Source of the DNA: Oxalobacteraceae bacterium OTU3CINTB1 | GTDB lineage: Bacteria; Pseudomonadota; Gammaproteobacteria; Burkholderiales; Burkholderiaceae_D | Length of the DNA: 64,000 bases | Direction of reading: 5' to 3' | NCBI GenBank assembly: GCA_024123955.1 | Contig: CP099652.1 | Span: forward strand, 1,488,001-1,552,000 | In this document: piece after piece, positions 1 through 8,503 of the stretch | Layout: every line of letters begins with the position of its first letter | Numbering within the stretch: the stretch's first letter is position 1 | The notes under the pieces: generated by a model | Databases searched by the model: none | Seen by the model: only the letters and a program-made list of their open reading frames with translations | Told to the model about the DNA's origin: nothing | Program-made: the position numbers and the translations under genes

Positions 1-788
1 TGGCCCGGCGCCAGATCCACCAACGTTCCCGCCTTCAGCAGCGCTTCGCATTGCAGCAGCGGCAACATGCCATAGGCGAATCCCGCTTCCAGAAAGCGCA
101 CAAACCCTTCCGAGCTGGACAAAGAGTGGTGCGGCACCCGTCCCGTATAGCCGGTGCGCTGCGCGATAAAGCGTGTTTGCAGCGCATCCTTGCGGTCGAA
201 ATACAAACTGGGCGCGTGCTGCACCGCCTCGGTCGTGAATCCGTCCGGGAACCAGCGCGCGGCGAAGGCCGGACTGCCGACGCACAGATACCGCATCGCC
301 CCCAGCGGCGTGGCCGAGGTACCGGCCACTTGTACGGTTTCGCTGGTGACGCAGCCGAACACGCGGCCTTCGCGCAACATCGTCATCGTGTGGTCCTGGT
401 CGTCCAGGCGGATCTGCAACAGGCACTCGCCCGAACTCATCAAGGGAGCGACCGCTTCCTGCAGCCAGGTGGCGGCGCTGTCGGCATTGATGGCGATGGC
501 GATTTCCGGCCGGGCCGGGGCGCCGGGACCGGCGTGCGGGAACTCGGTCAAGGCCGCTTCCAGCAGTTGCACCTGGCGGTAATGGGCGATCAGCCGCTGG
601 CCGGCCTCGGTCGCCACCGGCGGCTGGCTACGCACGATCAGCAATTCGCCGGCGCTGTTTTCCAGCATGCGGATGCGCTGCGACACGGCCGATTGGGTGA
701 TCGATAAGGCCGCAGCGGCCTTGTCGAAACTTCCATAGTCGATCACGGCATCCAGCGCCGCCAGTCCCCGATAGTCGATGCGGCTCAT
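1..788 (-). CDS. argP: LysR-family regulator ArgP (IciA), 3' end cut by window
   Basis: The reverse strand from the ATG at 788 reads as a LysR-type regulator and runs off the window edge after 262 codons, so roughly 35 C-terminal residues are missing against the usual ~297. The N-terminal winged helix-turn-helix contains ITQSAVSQRIRMLE, the hallmark recognition segment of the ArgP group, and the effector domain has the family-typical NADSAATWL stretch. ArgP senses lysine/arginine and activates the amino-acid exporter gene argO/lysE. The divergent neighbour here is exactly such an exporter, 87 bases away, which supports the assignment. Residue matches are seen directly; ligand and target are family knowledge. 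Confidence 0.9.
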   Translation of the reverse strand, partial: MSRIDYRGLAALDAVIDYGSFDKAAAALSITQSAVSQRIRMLENSAGELLIVRSQPPVATEAGQRLIAHYRQVQLLEAALTEFPHAGPGAPARPEIAIAINADSAATWLQEAVAPLMSSGECLLQIRLDDQDHTMTMLREGRVFGCVTSETVQVAGTSATPLGAMRYLCVGSPAFAARWFPDGFTTEAVQHAPSLYFDRKDALQTRFIAQRTGYTGRVPHHSLSSSEGFVRFLEAGFAYGMLPLLQCEALLKAGTLVDLAPG

Positions 789-797
789 TAGCGCTCC

Positions 798-819
798 TAA
801 TATTTGGTCAGTAATATTA
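798..819. promoter_or_regulatory. Candidate ArgP operator (inverted repeat)
   Basis: A perfect inverted repeat TAATATT-N8-AATATTA lies in the 87-base gap between the divergent argP and lysE starts. LysR-type regulators commonly bind AT-rich dyads of T-N11-A type in this position. The dyad sits just upstream of a TATACT -10 hexamer for lysE, the expected place for an activator site. Binding itself is inferred. Confidence 0.5.
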
Positions 820-821
820 AT

Positions 822-827
822 TATACT
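822..827 (+). promoter_or_regulatory. Candidate -10 hexamer of lysE
   Basis: TATACT lies about 49 bases before the lysE ATG and just downstream of the dyad at 798-819. No good -35 hexamer is present, which would fit a promoter that depends on an activator such as ArgP. Confidence 0.4.
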
Positions 828-875
828 TATCTTTCGGCGCAAGCTAAGCTGTCGTCCTTCAACACGGGAGAACGC

Positions 876-1481
876 ATGGAAGTGACCGCATTTTTAAAGG
901 GCATGGGACTGGGCGGCGGATTGATCGTCGCCATCGGATCGCAAAACGCTTATTTATTACGCCAGGCGTTGAAGAAGGAATACGTGCTGACCTGCATCGC
1001 CATTTGTATTATCTGCGACGTGATGCTGATCGGCGCCGGCGTTGCCGGCATGGGCCGGTTAATTGTCGAGGCGCCGGCGCTGCTGTTGTGGATTAAATTG
1101 GCCGGCGCCGGGTTTTTATTCTGGTACGGGGTGAGGGCGGCACGTTCCGCATTCAATCCGGTTGCCATGAAAACCGGCAATGATCAACCCGCCGCCAGCC
1201 GATATGCGGTCATCGCGGCGATGCTGGCGTTTAGTTTATTGAATCCGCATGTTTATCTCGATACCGTGGTGCTGCTTGGATCGATAGGCGGCCAGCAGCC
1301 TGGCGATGGACGGACTTATTTTGCCTTGGGAGCGATGCTGGCGTCTGTTATATGGTTTTGCAGCCTGGGTTTGGGCGCGCGATTCTTGATACCGGTGTTC
1401 GCACGTCCGCGTGCCTGGCAGGTATTGGACGGCGTCATCGCAGTGGTGATGTGGATATTGGCGGTCACCTTGTTCCTCTAG
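876..1481 (+). CDS. LysE/ArgO family amino-acid exporter
   Basis: A 201-residue inner-membrane protein of LysE type, which exports basic amino acids (lysine/arginine) by proton antiport. Seen: about six hydrophobic segments, an N-terminal IAIGSQNAYLLRQAL stretch matching the LGPQNAF region of ArgO, and LLNPHVYLDTVVLLGSIGGQ, which closely matches the ArgO signature around its fifth helix. The frame stays open upstream to 804, but the ATG at 876 follows a GGGAG ribosome-binding site and gives the family's usual length and N-terminus. It is divergent from argP, its probable activator. Whether it prefers lysine or arginine cannot be read from sequence. Confidence 0.9.
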   Translation: MEVTAFLKGMGLGGGLIVAIGSQNAYLLRQALKKEYVLTCIAICIICDVMLIGAGVAGMGRLIVEAPALLLWIKLAGAGFLFWYGVRAARSAFNPVAMKTGNDQPAASRYAVIAAMLAFSLLNPHVYLDTVVLLGSIGGQQPGDGRTYFALGAMLASVIWFCSLGLGARFLIPVFARPRAWQVLDGVIAVVMWILAVTLFL

Positions 1482-1685
1482 GCGTCGGACGGAGACAAGC
1501 TCAAAAATGGCTGGATCATGCTGATTTTTGGCATAAAAACGTCATCCACAAGCCGCTTCCATGCTCTTTTGGGCAGCTAACTTAATGTAGTTGTAAATTT
1601 ATTTCCACTGGGAACGAGTTGCGCCGCATTTCGCATACAATGCTGATAGTTGCCGGAATTGTGGCGCGCCGATCGAGTGGAAGAA

Positions 1686-3983
1686 ATGAGCATAGAACCC
1701 GGCAAGTATTTAAGCGAATCGACAATGGCGGCGGCCTTTGCGTCGGATGCCATTCTCAGCACCTTGCTTATCTTTCTCTGGCTCACACAGCGCAAAGAGA
1801 AACATGCCTTATTCTGGGGCGTGGGCCAGTTGGCGATAATGACCGGTGTGATGACGTGGTTTATCGGCGCTCAATTACTGCCGCATCAATTCCGCCTGTT
1901 TATCTGCGCGCTGATGCTGACTGTGGGCATGGTCGGTTATTGGAGCGGAACCCAGTATTTTCTCGGTTATTTGCGGCGCCACCATTTGCGCGCCATATTG
2001 ATTGCCGCTGCCGGTTTAACCGGCATATTTTATCTGCTGTGGAATGCGTTTTATGACATAGTGGTGCCCGCCACCGCATCGATCAGCGGCTTGGTGATGC
2101 TGTGGATGGGCGCGCGCTTAATCCAGGCGCAATATCGTTACCGCTGGCTGGGATATACCCTGGTCGCGCGCGGAATATTCAACGTCGTCTCCTCCATTAC
2201 CCTGGGACCGGAACTGTATCTGCTCTGGTTTGCCGGCACCTCCATTCTCAAGACGCTGTCCATGCTCGGCCTGATCTATGCGGTGCAGGACGAAATCCAG
2301 CAACGCTACGTGCGCACCATCGACAGTCTGAGTCATGGCTTTTTGATACGGGACCGGCGCGGCTACGTCCATGTCGCCAACGAACGCTGCGCCCGCTTGC
2401 TGGGCTTCGACCGTGCCTCCGACCTGATCGGCAAGCACGTGTGCCAGTTGCTGCCCGACCTGACCGAGCAGATGGCCGACGAGTATTTTCGCCGCTTCGA
2501 TGCCAAGGACGTCAAGTATCCCGTGACCGAAACGGCAACGTTTAGATTAAACAATGGCACCCGCCTGCCGGTCGAGATGATGGGGTCGCCATACATCGAG
2601 CGCGGCCGCCTGTATTGCCTGGTCCAGCTGCTCGACATCAGCGAGCGCAAGAAAAAGGACGACATGTTGTACCAGGCCGCCCGCATCGATCCGGTGACCG
2701 GCTTTTTCAACCGCCACGCGCTGTCGGCCGCGCTGGCGCAGGAGGTCGCGGACGCGTCGGTGGCGGGGCGGGAATGCGCGGTGCTGTTCCTCGACCTGGA
2801 CAAGTTCAAGCGGATCAACGATTCCTTCGGCCACGCCATCGGCGACGAACTGCTGCGCCAGACCGCCCACCGTTTATATGGCGTGCTGCGCCCGGACGAC
2901 TTGCTGGCCCGTTTCGGCGGCGACGAGTTCATCATCGTCATTCCCGATCTGGCGCCGGGCACGGCGACGGAAATGGCCGCCCGGTGCGCCGAGCGCGTCA
3001 TCGGCGCCATGGCCAGCCGTTTCGACCTGTCCCACCATGCGATCGCCGTGTCGGCCAGCGTCGGCGTCGCCTGCTATCCATTGCACGGAAGCGATAGCGA
3101 TATGCTGATACGCAACGCCGACATCGCCATGTACGAGGCCAAGAAAGCCGGGCGGGGCGAGCTGCGGTTTTTCAACGACGCCATGAACGCCGCCGCCAAG
3201 GATGCGCTGGTGATCGACGGCGCCTTGCGCGGCGCCATCGAGGCCGGCGAATTCAATCTGCTGTACCAGGCCATCGTCGACGCCCGCACTGGCAGGCTGA
3301 CCAAGGTGGAGGCGCTGCTGCGCTGGCATAGCGCCGAGCTGGGGTGGATGCCGCCGGACCGCTTCATCCCGGTCGCCGAGGACAGCGGCATGATCGTCGC
3401 CATCGGCACCTGGGTGCTCAACGAGGCCTGCCGCCAGATGGCGCGATGGCGCGGCGGCCCGCTGGACGGTTTGACGATCAGCATCAACGTCTCGGCCTGG
3501 CAATTGGCGGACCCGGCCTTTGTGACGCTGGTGGAGCAGGCGCTCGCCAGCAACGGCCTCGACGGCCACCGGCTGGAGCTGGAATTGACCGAGCGCGTGC
3601 TGATCGACGACGGCGGCCAGGTGCGCGCGGTGCTGGGGCGCTTGCGCACCCTTGGCGTGAGTATTTCGCTCGACGACTTCGGCACCGGCTATTCCTCGCT
3701 CAGCTACCTGACCCGCTTCCAGCTGAACACCTTGAAGATCGACCGCGCCTTTGTCATGGATATCGAGCACAGCGAGCGCAGCAACAGCCTGGTGAACGCC
3801 ATCATCGCCATGGGACACAGCCTGGGGCTGCAACTGGTGGCGGAGGGCGTCGAGACCGCCGGCCAGGCGGCGATCCTGGAAAAGATGGGCTGCCACTACC
3901 TGCAGGGCTACCATTTCTCGCGGCCGATCGCGCCGGACGACTTGCTGCGCTTTGCCGGCGAACGGCAACGATCCGGCCCGTGA
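1686..3983 (+). CDS. Membrane-anchored PAS-GGDEF-EAL c-di-GMP enzyme
   Basis: A 765-residue composite c-di-GMP protein. The first ~210 residues hold about seven hydrophobic helices (MASE-like sensor, class not certain). A PAS domain follows at ~212-330, then a GGDEF domain whose active-site motif GGDEF lies near residue 411, preceded five residues earlier by RPDD, an intact RxxD product-inhibition site. The EAL domain starts near residue 541 (EALLRW), with the catalytic DDFGTGYSS near 663. Both active sites look intact, so it could make and degrade c-di-GMP; in such composites the net activity is not predictable. I chose the ATG at 1686, which follows GTGGAAG, over an in-frame TTG at 1650. 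Monocistronic. Confidence 0.92.
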   Translation: MSIEPGKYLSESTMAAAFASDAILSTLLIFLWLTQRKEKHALFWGVGQLAIMTGVMTWFIGAQLLPHQFRLFICALMLTVGMVGYWSGTQYFLGYLRRHHLRAILIAAAGLTGIFYLLWNAFYDIVVPATASISGLVMLWMGARLIQAQYRYRWLGYTLVARGIFNVVSSITLGPELYLLWFAGTSILKTLSMLGLIYAVQDEIQQRYVRTIDSLSHGFLIRDRRGYVHVANERCARLLGFDRASDLIGKHVCQLLPDLTEQMADEYFRRFDAKDVKYPVTETATFRLNNGTRLPVEMMGSPYIERGRLYCLVQLLDISERKKKDDMLYQAARIDPVTGFFNRHALSAALAQEVADASVAGRECAVLFLDLDKFKRINDSFGHAIGDELLRQTAHRLYGVLRPDDLLARFGGDEFIIVIPDLAPGTATEMAARCAERVIGAMASRFDLSHHAIAVSASVGVACYPLHGSDSDMLIRNADIAMYEAKKAGRGELRFFNDAMNAAAKDALVIDGALRGAIEAGEFNLLYQAIVDARTGRLTKVEALLRWHSAELGWMPPDRFIPVAEDSGMIVAIGTWVLNEACRQMARWRGGPLDGLTISINVSAWQLADPAFVTLVEQALASNGLDGHRLELELTERVLIDDGGQVRAVLGRLRTLGVSISLDDFGTGYSSLSYLTRFQLNTLKIDRAFVMDIEHSERSNSLVNAIIAMGHSLGLQLVAEGVETAGQAAILEKMGCHYLQGYHFSRPIAPDDLLRFAGERQRSGP

Positions 3984-4056
3984 TTAGCCGCAACATGGCA
4001 AGGCCGGGGCCGCATCAAAATGGCGGCTTAGCCGATTCCCTTTGCAAATTGTTGTC

Positions 4057-4112
4057 ATGTCATTCAGATGTCATGTCGCGGTCATCGTAACGTCACATGC
4101 TGTTCCTACAAT
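4057..4112 (+). promoter_or_regulatory. PhoB-type promoter: four 11-bp-spaced Pho half-boxes plus -10
   Basis: Four 7-mers start exactly every 11 bases: ATGTCAT (4057), ATGTCAT (4068), CGGTCAT (4079) and ACGTCAC (4090), matching the CTGTCAT-N4 direct-repeat architecture of PhoB boxes. The array ends 10 bases before a TACAAT -10 hexamer (4107-4112), the spacing of PhoB-activated promoters in which the Pho box replaces the -35. The downstream gene is a TonB-dependent receptor. The repeats are seen directly; control by phosphate starvation is inferred from the known consensus. Confidence 0.75.
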
Positions 4113-4158
4113 CTTGCGAGTTGATCATTCCACTAACCCGCAAGAAAGAAGAACACTC

Positions 4159-6411
4159 ATGCAACAGCGCTTCCCTCTGAAACCTTTGTGCCTGGTGGTC
4201 CTGCAAGCACTGGCCTTCCACGCCTATGCCGCCGACACGGCCGACGCCGCCGACAGCGCCGATAGCGCCGCCGCGGCCGGCGCCCTGGCCGGTCCGATGC
4301 AGTCGGTGGAAATCACCGGCCGCGGCCAGTCGCGCCAGGTGCAGAACATCAACAAGGCCGATCTGGCCGAGGCGCTGCCGGGCACCAGCCCGTTGAAGGT
4401 GCTCGACAAGCTGCCGGGCGTGAACTTCCAGTCCGCCGACCCGTTCGGCGCCTACGAGTGGTCGACCTCGTTCAGCATCCGCGGCTTCAACCAGAGCCAG
4501 CTGGGCTTCACCCTGGACGGTGTGCCGCTGGGCGACATGAGCTACGGTAACAACAACGGCCTGCACATCAGCCGCGCCATCTCGTCGGAAAACATCGGCA
4601 GCGTGCAAGTGTCGCAGGGCGCCGGTTCGCTGGGCACCGCCTCCACCAGTAACCTGGGCGGCACGGTGCAGTTCTTCACCCTGGCGCCGACCGACGAATT
4701 CGGCCTGACCGCCTCGCAAACCCTGGGCAGCGATTCGACCTCGCGCACCTTCGTGCGCGTCGATACCGGCCTGATCAACGGCGCCGTCAAGGCCTTCATC
4801 AGCGGCACCCGCCAGCGCACCGACAAGACCAAGGGCGAGGGCGCCCAGGACCAGGACCAGATCAACTCGCGCTTCGTGTTCAACTTCGGCGACAACAGCC
4901 TGACCGGCTTCCTGAACCATTCGGACCGCAAGGAAGTCGACTACCAGGACATGTCGAAGGAAATGATCAACCGCCTCGGCTACGAGTGGGACAACTACCA
5001 GCCGGACTGGCAGCGCGCCGTCAACGCCGCCAAGGGCCAGTTCAGCGGCGGCGTCAACAGCCTCGACGACGCCTACTATTCGGCCGGCGGCCTGCGCAAG
5101 GACACCCTGGGCGGCCTGACCCTGGACCTGAACTTCACGCCGGCCTTCCAGCTGAAGACCACGCTCTACAACCACGAGAACGAAGGCCAGGGCCACTGGT
5201 ACACGCCGTACGTCGCCACCAACGCCGCCAACCCGATCTCGCTGCGCACCACCGAGTATGAAATCAAGCGCCACGGCGTGACGACCGACCTGACCTGGGA
5301 CCTGGGCAACCACACCATCACCGCCGGCGCCTGGGGCGAGCGCAACGACCACACCGGCAGCCGCAACTACTACGCCGTCACCGGCCCGGCCGACACGATG
5401 GTCTACCTGCGCAACCCGTTCCGCACCGACTGGGCGCAGAACTTCATCACCACCACCGCCCAGTACTACGTGCAGGACAGCCTGAGCCTGATGGACGGCA
5501 AACTCAAGATCAACGCCGGCTTCAAGAGCATGAGCGTGGACATCGCCGCCCGCAACATCGTCGGCACCCGCGCCGCCGGCAAGCTGTCTGCCGAGAAGAA
5601 CTTCCTGCCGCAGGCCGGCGTCAACTACGCCCTCAGCGCCGACGACGAGGTGTTCGCCTCGGCCTCGAAAAACATGCGCGCGCACCAGCCCGGCGTGAGC
5701 GGTCCGTTCTCGCAAACGCAAGACGCCTACAACGCCGGCGTCGCCAACCTGAAGCCGGAAACCTCTACCAACGTCGACCTCGGCTACCGCTTCAAACGCG
5801 CCGACATCCAGGGTTCGCTGGCCGTCTACAACGCCCGCTTCGACGATCGCCAGCTGAGCGTGGCCACCTGCGCCGGCATCGTCGGTTGCCCGTCGACCTT
5901 CGTCAACGTCGGCAAGGTCGACACCAAGGGCGTGGAAGCGATCGCCGTGTGGAAACTGAACCGCGAAATCAGCTGGTTCAACTCCTACACCTTCAACGAT
6001 TCGAAGTACAAGTCGGACTACATGGATGGCAGCACCCTGGTGCCGGTCAGCGGCAAGACCGTGGTCAACGCGCCGCGCAACCTGTTCAGCACCGAAGCGT
6101 CGTACGAGACCGGCAGCTGGTTCGCCCGCCTCGGCGGCAAGCTCACCGGCAAGCGCTACTACACCTACATGAACGACAACGGCGTGCCGTCGTTCTGGCT
6201 GGCCAACCTGTCGGCCGGCTACAAGATGAAGTCGCTCGGCATGCTCAAGGAACTGTCGCTGCAAGTGAACGTGACCAACCTGCTCGACAAGGAATACATC
6301 AGCACGATCGGCACCAACGGCTTCCAGGCCCGCGATCCGAACGGCACCGCGCAGACCTTGCTGACCGGCGCGCCGCGTCAGATCTTCGTCACCCTGAACG
6401 GCAAGCTGTAA
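4159..6411 (+). CDS. TonB-dependent outer-membrane receptor
   Basis: A 750-residue outer-membrane transporter. It has a signal peptide ending in a FHAYAA-type cleavage region, a short Asp/Ala-rich stretch, and a plug domain with the typical KVLDKLPGVNF, SIRGFNQSQLGFTLDGVPL and NLGGTVQF segments. A long beta-barrel follows, with LKPETSTNVDLGYRF in the C-terminal part as in most family members. It imports a ligand using TonB-ExbBD energy. The substrate is unknown, but the Pho-box promoter suggests a phosphorus-related or phosphate-starvation role. The ATG at 4159 follows AAGAAAGAAG and precedes a good signal peptide; the upstream in-frame extension to 4042 overlaps the promoter and is rejected. 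The protein ends in GKL rather than an aromatic residue. Confidence 0.93.
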   Translation: MQQRFPLKPLCLVVLQALAFHAYAADTADAADSADSAAAAGALAGPMQSVEITGRGQSRQVQNINKADLAEALPGTSPLKVLDKLPGVNFQSADPFGAYEWSTSFSIRGFNQSQLGFTLDGVPLGDMSYGNNNGLHISRAISSENIGSVQVSQGAGSLGTASTSNLGGTVQFFTLAPTDEFGLTASQTLGSDSTSRTFVRVDTGLINGAVKAFISGTRQRTDKTKGEGAQDQDQINSRFVFNFGDNSLTGFLNHSDRKEVDYQDMSKEMINRLGYEWDNYQPDWQRAVNAAKGQFSGGVNSLDDAYYSAGGLRKDTLGGLTLDLNFTPAFQLKTTLYNHENEGQGHWYTPYVATNAANPISLRTTEYEIKRHGVTTDLTWDLGNHTITAGAWGERNDHTGSRNYYAVTGPADTMVYLRNPFRTDWAQNFITTTAQYYVQDSLSLMDGKLKINAGFKSMSVDIAARNIVGTRAAGKLSAEKNFLPQAGVNYALSADDEVFASASKNMRAHQPGVSGPFSQTQDAYNAGVANLKPETSTNVDLGYRFKRADIQGSLAVYNARFDDRQLSVATCAGIVGCPSTFVNVGKVDTKGVEAIAVWKLNREISWFNSYTFNDSKYKSDYMDGSTLVPVSGKTVVNAPRNLFSTEASYETGSWFARLGGKLTGKRYYTYMNDNGVPSFWLANLSAGYKMKSLGMLKELSLQVNVTNLLDKEYISTIGTNGFQARDPNGTAQTLLTGAPRQIFVTLNGKL

Positions 6412-6598
6412 GCTAAGACCATAGGCTTCCGCTGCGGCGGCAACAAGGCGTTCCAATCGATAAATTTTGCGTATCGCGCAAGGTTTAGAGACTGGAACGC
6501 TTTCGTCGCTTATGGGATACAACTACAAGCGTGGCGCTGGCAGCGCCGTGTGCGCCGCCTCATACTGTTCTGTCCGTTCAGCTATTGAGGAGTGCGCC

Positions 6599-8275
6599 GT
6601 GAAATGGTTTTATGACCTGAAAATCGCTACCAAATTAATCGTCTCGTTTGGTGCCGTGCTGCTGCTGACATTGGTGATGGGCCTGGCCGCGATGGTGTCG
6701 ACGTCAAGGGTTAACCAAGCCTCGAGCGACATGGCGGAGAACTGGATGCCCAGCGTGCGCATGGCGATGGAATTGCGCGCCGACGTCGGCGAGTTCCGCC
6801 GGTGGGAACTGGCGCATCTGCTCAACACGGAAACGGCGCGCTACGCCACCTACGACAAGCGCTTCGAGGAAACGCTGGCGACGCTGAAGACGCACCGCGA
6901 AGCCTATGAAAAACTGATCAGCAGTCCCGACGAACAAGCCATTGTGACCGAGTTCGACAAGGCCTGGGCCGCTTTCCTTGGCGACCATGGCAAGATGATG
7001 GAATTGTCCGCCGCCGGACGCAAGGAAGAGGCGCTGTCCTTGTCGCGCGGCACGTCCGCCGCCAAGCTGAGCGCGGTGACCGACGCCACCGGCAAGCTCG
7101 TCAAACTGAACATTGACGGCGGCGACGCGGCCAGCGACGCCGCCACCGTCACCTACGAAAACGCGCGCCTGACCTCGATCATTTTGTTGGTGGTTAACAT
7201 CGGCGTCGGCATTGCGCTGGCGCTGTGGATCGCCCGCGTCGTCTCGGCGCCGCTGCGGCAAGCCGTGTCGGTGGCGACCGCCGTCGCCGGCGGCGACCTG
7301 ACCCGCGCCATCGACGTGGAAAGCGCCTGCGAAACGGGGCAACTGATGGGCGCCTTGCGGGACATGACCAATAATCTGCAGCGCCTGGTCAGCCAGGTGC
7401 GCAGTGGCACCGACACCATCGCCACCGCGTCGGCCGAGATCGCCGCCGGCAACCAGGATTTATCGTCGCGCACCGAGCAACAGGCGTCGAGCCTGGAGGA
7501 GACGGCGTCGTCGATGGAGGAATTGACCAGCACCGTCAAGCAGAACGCCGACAACGCGCGCCAGGCCAACCAGCTGGCGCAGTCGGCCTCCGGCATTGCC
7601 ATCAAGGGCGGCGACGTGGTGGGGCAGGTGGTCGGCACCATGTCGTCGATCAACGAATCGTCGCGCAAGATCGTCGACATCATTTCCGTGATCGACGGCA
7701 TCGCCTTCCAGACCAACATCCTGGCGCTCAACGCCGCCGTGGAAGCGGCGCGCGCCGGCGAGCAGGGCCGGGGCTTCGCCGTCGTCGCCAGCGAGGTGCG
7801 CAACCTGGCGCAGCGCTCGGCGGCGGCGGCCAAGGACATCAAGTTGTTGATCAACGATTCGGTGGAAAAGGTCGAGGCCGGTTCGCAACTGGTCGACCAG
7901 GCCGGCACGACGATGAACGAGATCGTCTCCAGCATCACGCGGGTGACCGATATCATGAGCGAGATCACCTCGGCCAGCGCCGAGCAGAGCGACGGCATCG
8001 AGCAGGTCAACGTGGCCATCACGCAGATGGACCAGGTGACGCAGCAGAATGCGGCGCTGGTGGAGCAGGCCGCGGCGGCGGCCGAGTCGATGCAGGAGCA
8101 GGCGGCGCGCTTGAGCGAGGTGGTGAGCATCTTCAAGCTGGGCGGGACGGCCGCGATGGCGGCGCCGGTGGCGCGGGCGGGCGTGGCGCGCAAGCCGCTG
8201 GTGGCGGCGGCGCCGAAAAAGGCGGCCAAGCCGGTCAAGCAGGTCGCCAATGGCGACGAATGGGAAACCTTCTAA
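6599..8275 (+). CDS. Methyl-accepting chemotaxis protein with C-terminal EWETF tether
   Basis: A 558-residue chemoreceptor. Residues ~11-32 are TM1, followed by a four-helix-bundle periplasmic sensor, TM2 at ~190-212, a HAMP domain, then the cytoplasmic signalling bundle with methylation helices (TEQQASSLEETASSMEEL) and the near-invariant hairpin tip FQTNILALNAAVEAARAGEQ. The last five residues are EWETF, matching the NWETF pentapeptide that tethers the methyltransferase CheR and demethylase CheB in enteric receptors. The GTG start at 6599 follows GAGGAG and gives the common VKWFYDLKIATKL N-terminus; the frame upstream to 6467 has no ribosome site. No che genes are nearby, so it signals to a chemotaxis cluster elsewhere. 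Confidence 0.93.
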   Translation: MKWFYDLKIATKLIVSFGAVLLLTLVMGLAAMVSTSRVNQASSDMAENWMPSVRMAMELRADVGEFRRWELAHLLNTETARYATYDKRFEETLATLKTHREAYEKLISSPDEQAIVTEFDKAWAAFLGDHGKMMELSAAGRKEEALSLSRGTSAAKLSAVTDATGKLVKLNIDGGDAASDAATVTYENARLTSIILLVVNIGVGIALALWIARVVSAPLRQAVSVATAVAGGDLTRAIDVESACETGQLMGALRDMTNNLQRLVSQVRSGTDTIATASAEIAAGNQDLSSRTEQQASSLEETASSMEELTSTVKQNADNARQANQLAQSASGIAIKGGDVVGQVVGTMSSINESSRKIVDIISVIDGIAFQTNILALNAAVEAARAGEQGRGFAVVASEVRNLAQRSAAAAKDIKLLINDSVEKVEAGSQLVDQAGTTMNEIVSSITRVTDIMSEITSASAEQSDGIEQVNVAITQMDQVTQQNAALVEQAAAAAESMQEQAARLSEVVSIFKLGGTAAMAAPVARAGVARKPLVAAAPKKAAKPVKQVANGDEWETF

Positions 8276-8285
8276 ACCACAGTTC

Positions 8286-8325
8286 CACGTAGGGCGGATT
8301 AGCGCAGCGTAATCCGCCCTACGTG
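8286..8325. repeat. Perfect 16-bp inverted repeat, possible bidirectional terminator or REP-like unit
   Basis: Sixteen-base arms (8286-8301 and 8310-8325) flank an 8-base GCGCAGCG centre, between the convergent chemoreceptor gene and the small Cys-rich gene. The stop codon of the latter (8319-8321) lies inside the right arm. There is no T-tract, so an intrinsic terminator is not assured. Elements with a GGCGGATTA...TAATCCGCC core are dispersed repeats in many proteobacteria (recalled, not searched). Confidence 0.7.
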
Positions 8326-8489
8326 CCTCCGTGGCTGTTTTTGCGCGCCAGCCACGCCTCGTGCGCCGCGCGATATTTCTCCAACTCCTCCTGGTACATA
8401 TCGTCGACGCACCAGGTGCACCCGCTATGGCAGCAGTCGCGCGGGTCCGGCGGCTGCGGCGCCACCGGCTCGGGATCGTCGGCCTTCAT
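8319..8489 (-). CDS. Small Cys-rich oxidoreductase-like (OXLD1-type) protein
   Basis: A 56-residue protein whose middle reads PPDPRDCCHSGCTWCVDDMY, the signature of the oxidoreductase-like N-terminal domain family (PF09791 as I recall it): CC-x3-C-x2-C after a PxxPDP lead. The four cysteines suggest metal or disulfide chemistry, but no biochemical role is established. The ATG at 8489 has GGAGGG eight bases upstream. An in-frame ATG at 8504 would overlap the stop of the upstream diguanylate cyclase gene as ATGA and add five residues. Either way it is translationally coupled to that gene. Confidence 0.75.
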   Translation of the reverse strand: MKADDPEPVAPQPPDPRDCCHSGCTWCVDDMYQEELEKYRAAHEAWLARKNSHGGT

Positions 8490-8503
8490 CGCCTTGCCCT
8501 CCA

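Noticed and set aside
1618..1641. TTGCGC...TACAAT as a sigma-70 promoter for the GGDEF-EAL gene
   Set aside because: The spacing between the two hexamers is only about 11-12 bases. TACAAT alone could be a -10, but support is too weak to list.
6459..6500. TAAATTTT resembling the -35 of a flagellar sigma-28 promoter before the chemoreceptor
   Set aside because: The sequence 11 bases downstream (AAGGTTTA) does not match GCCGATAA, so a sigma-28 promoter is not supported.
4093..6522. 809-codon minus-strand open frame
   Set aside because: Antisense to the TonB-dependent receptor, without any recognisable domain or ribosome site.
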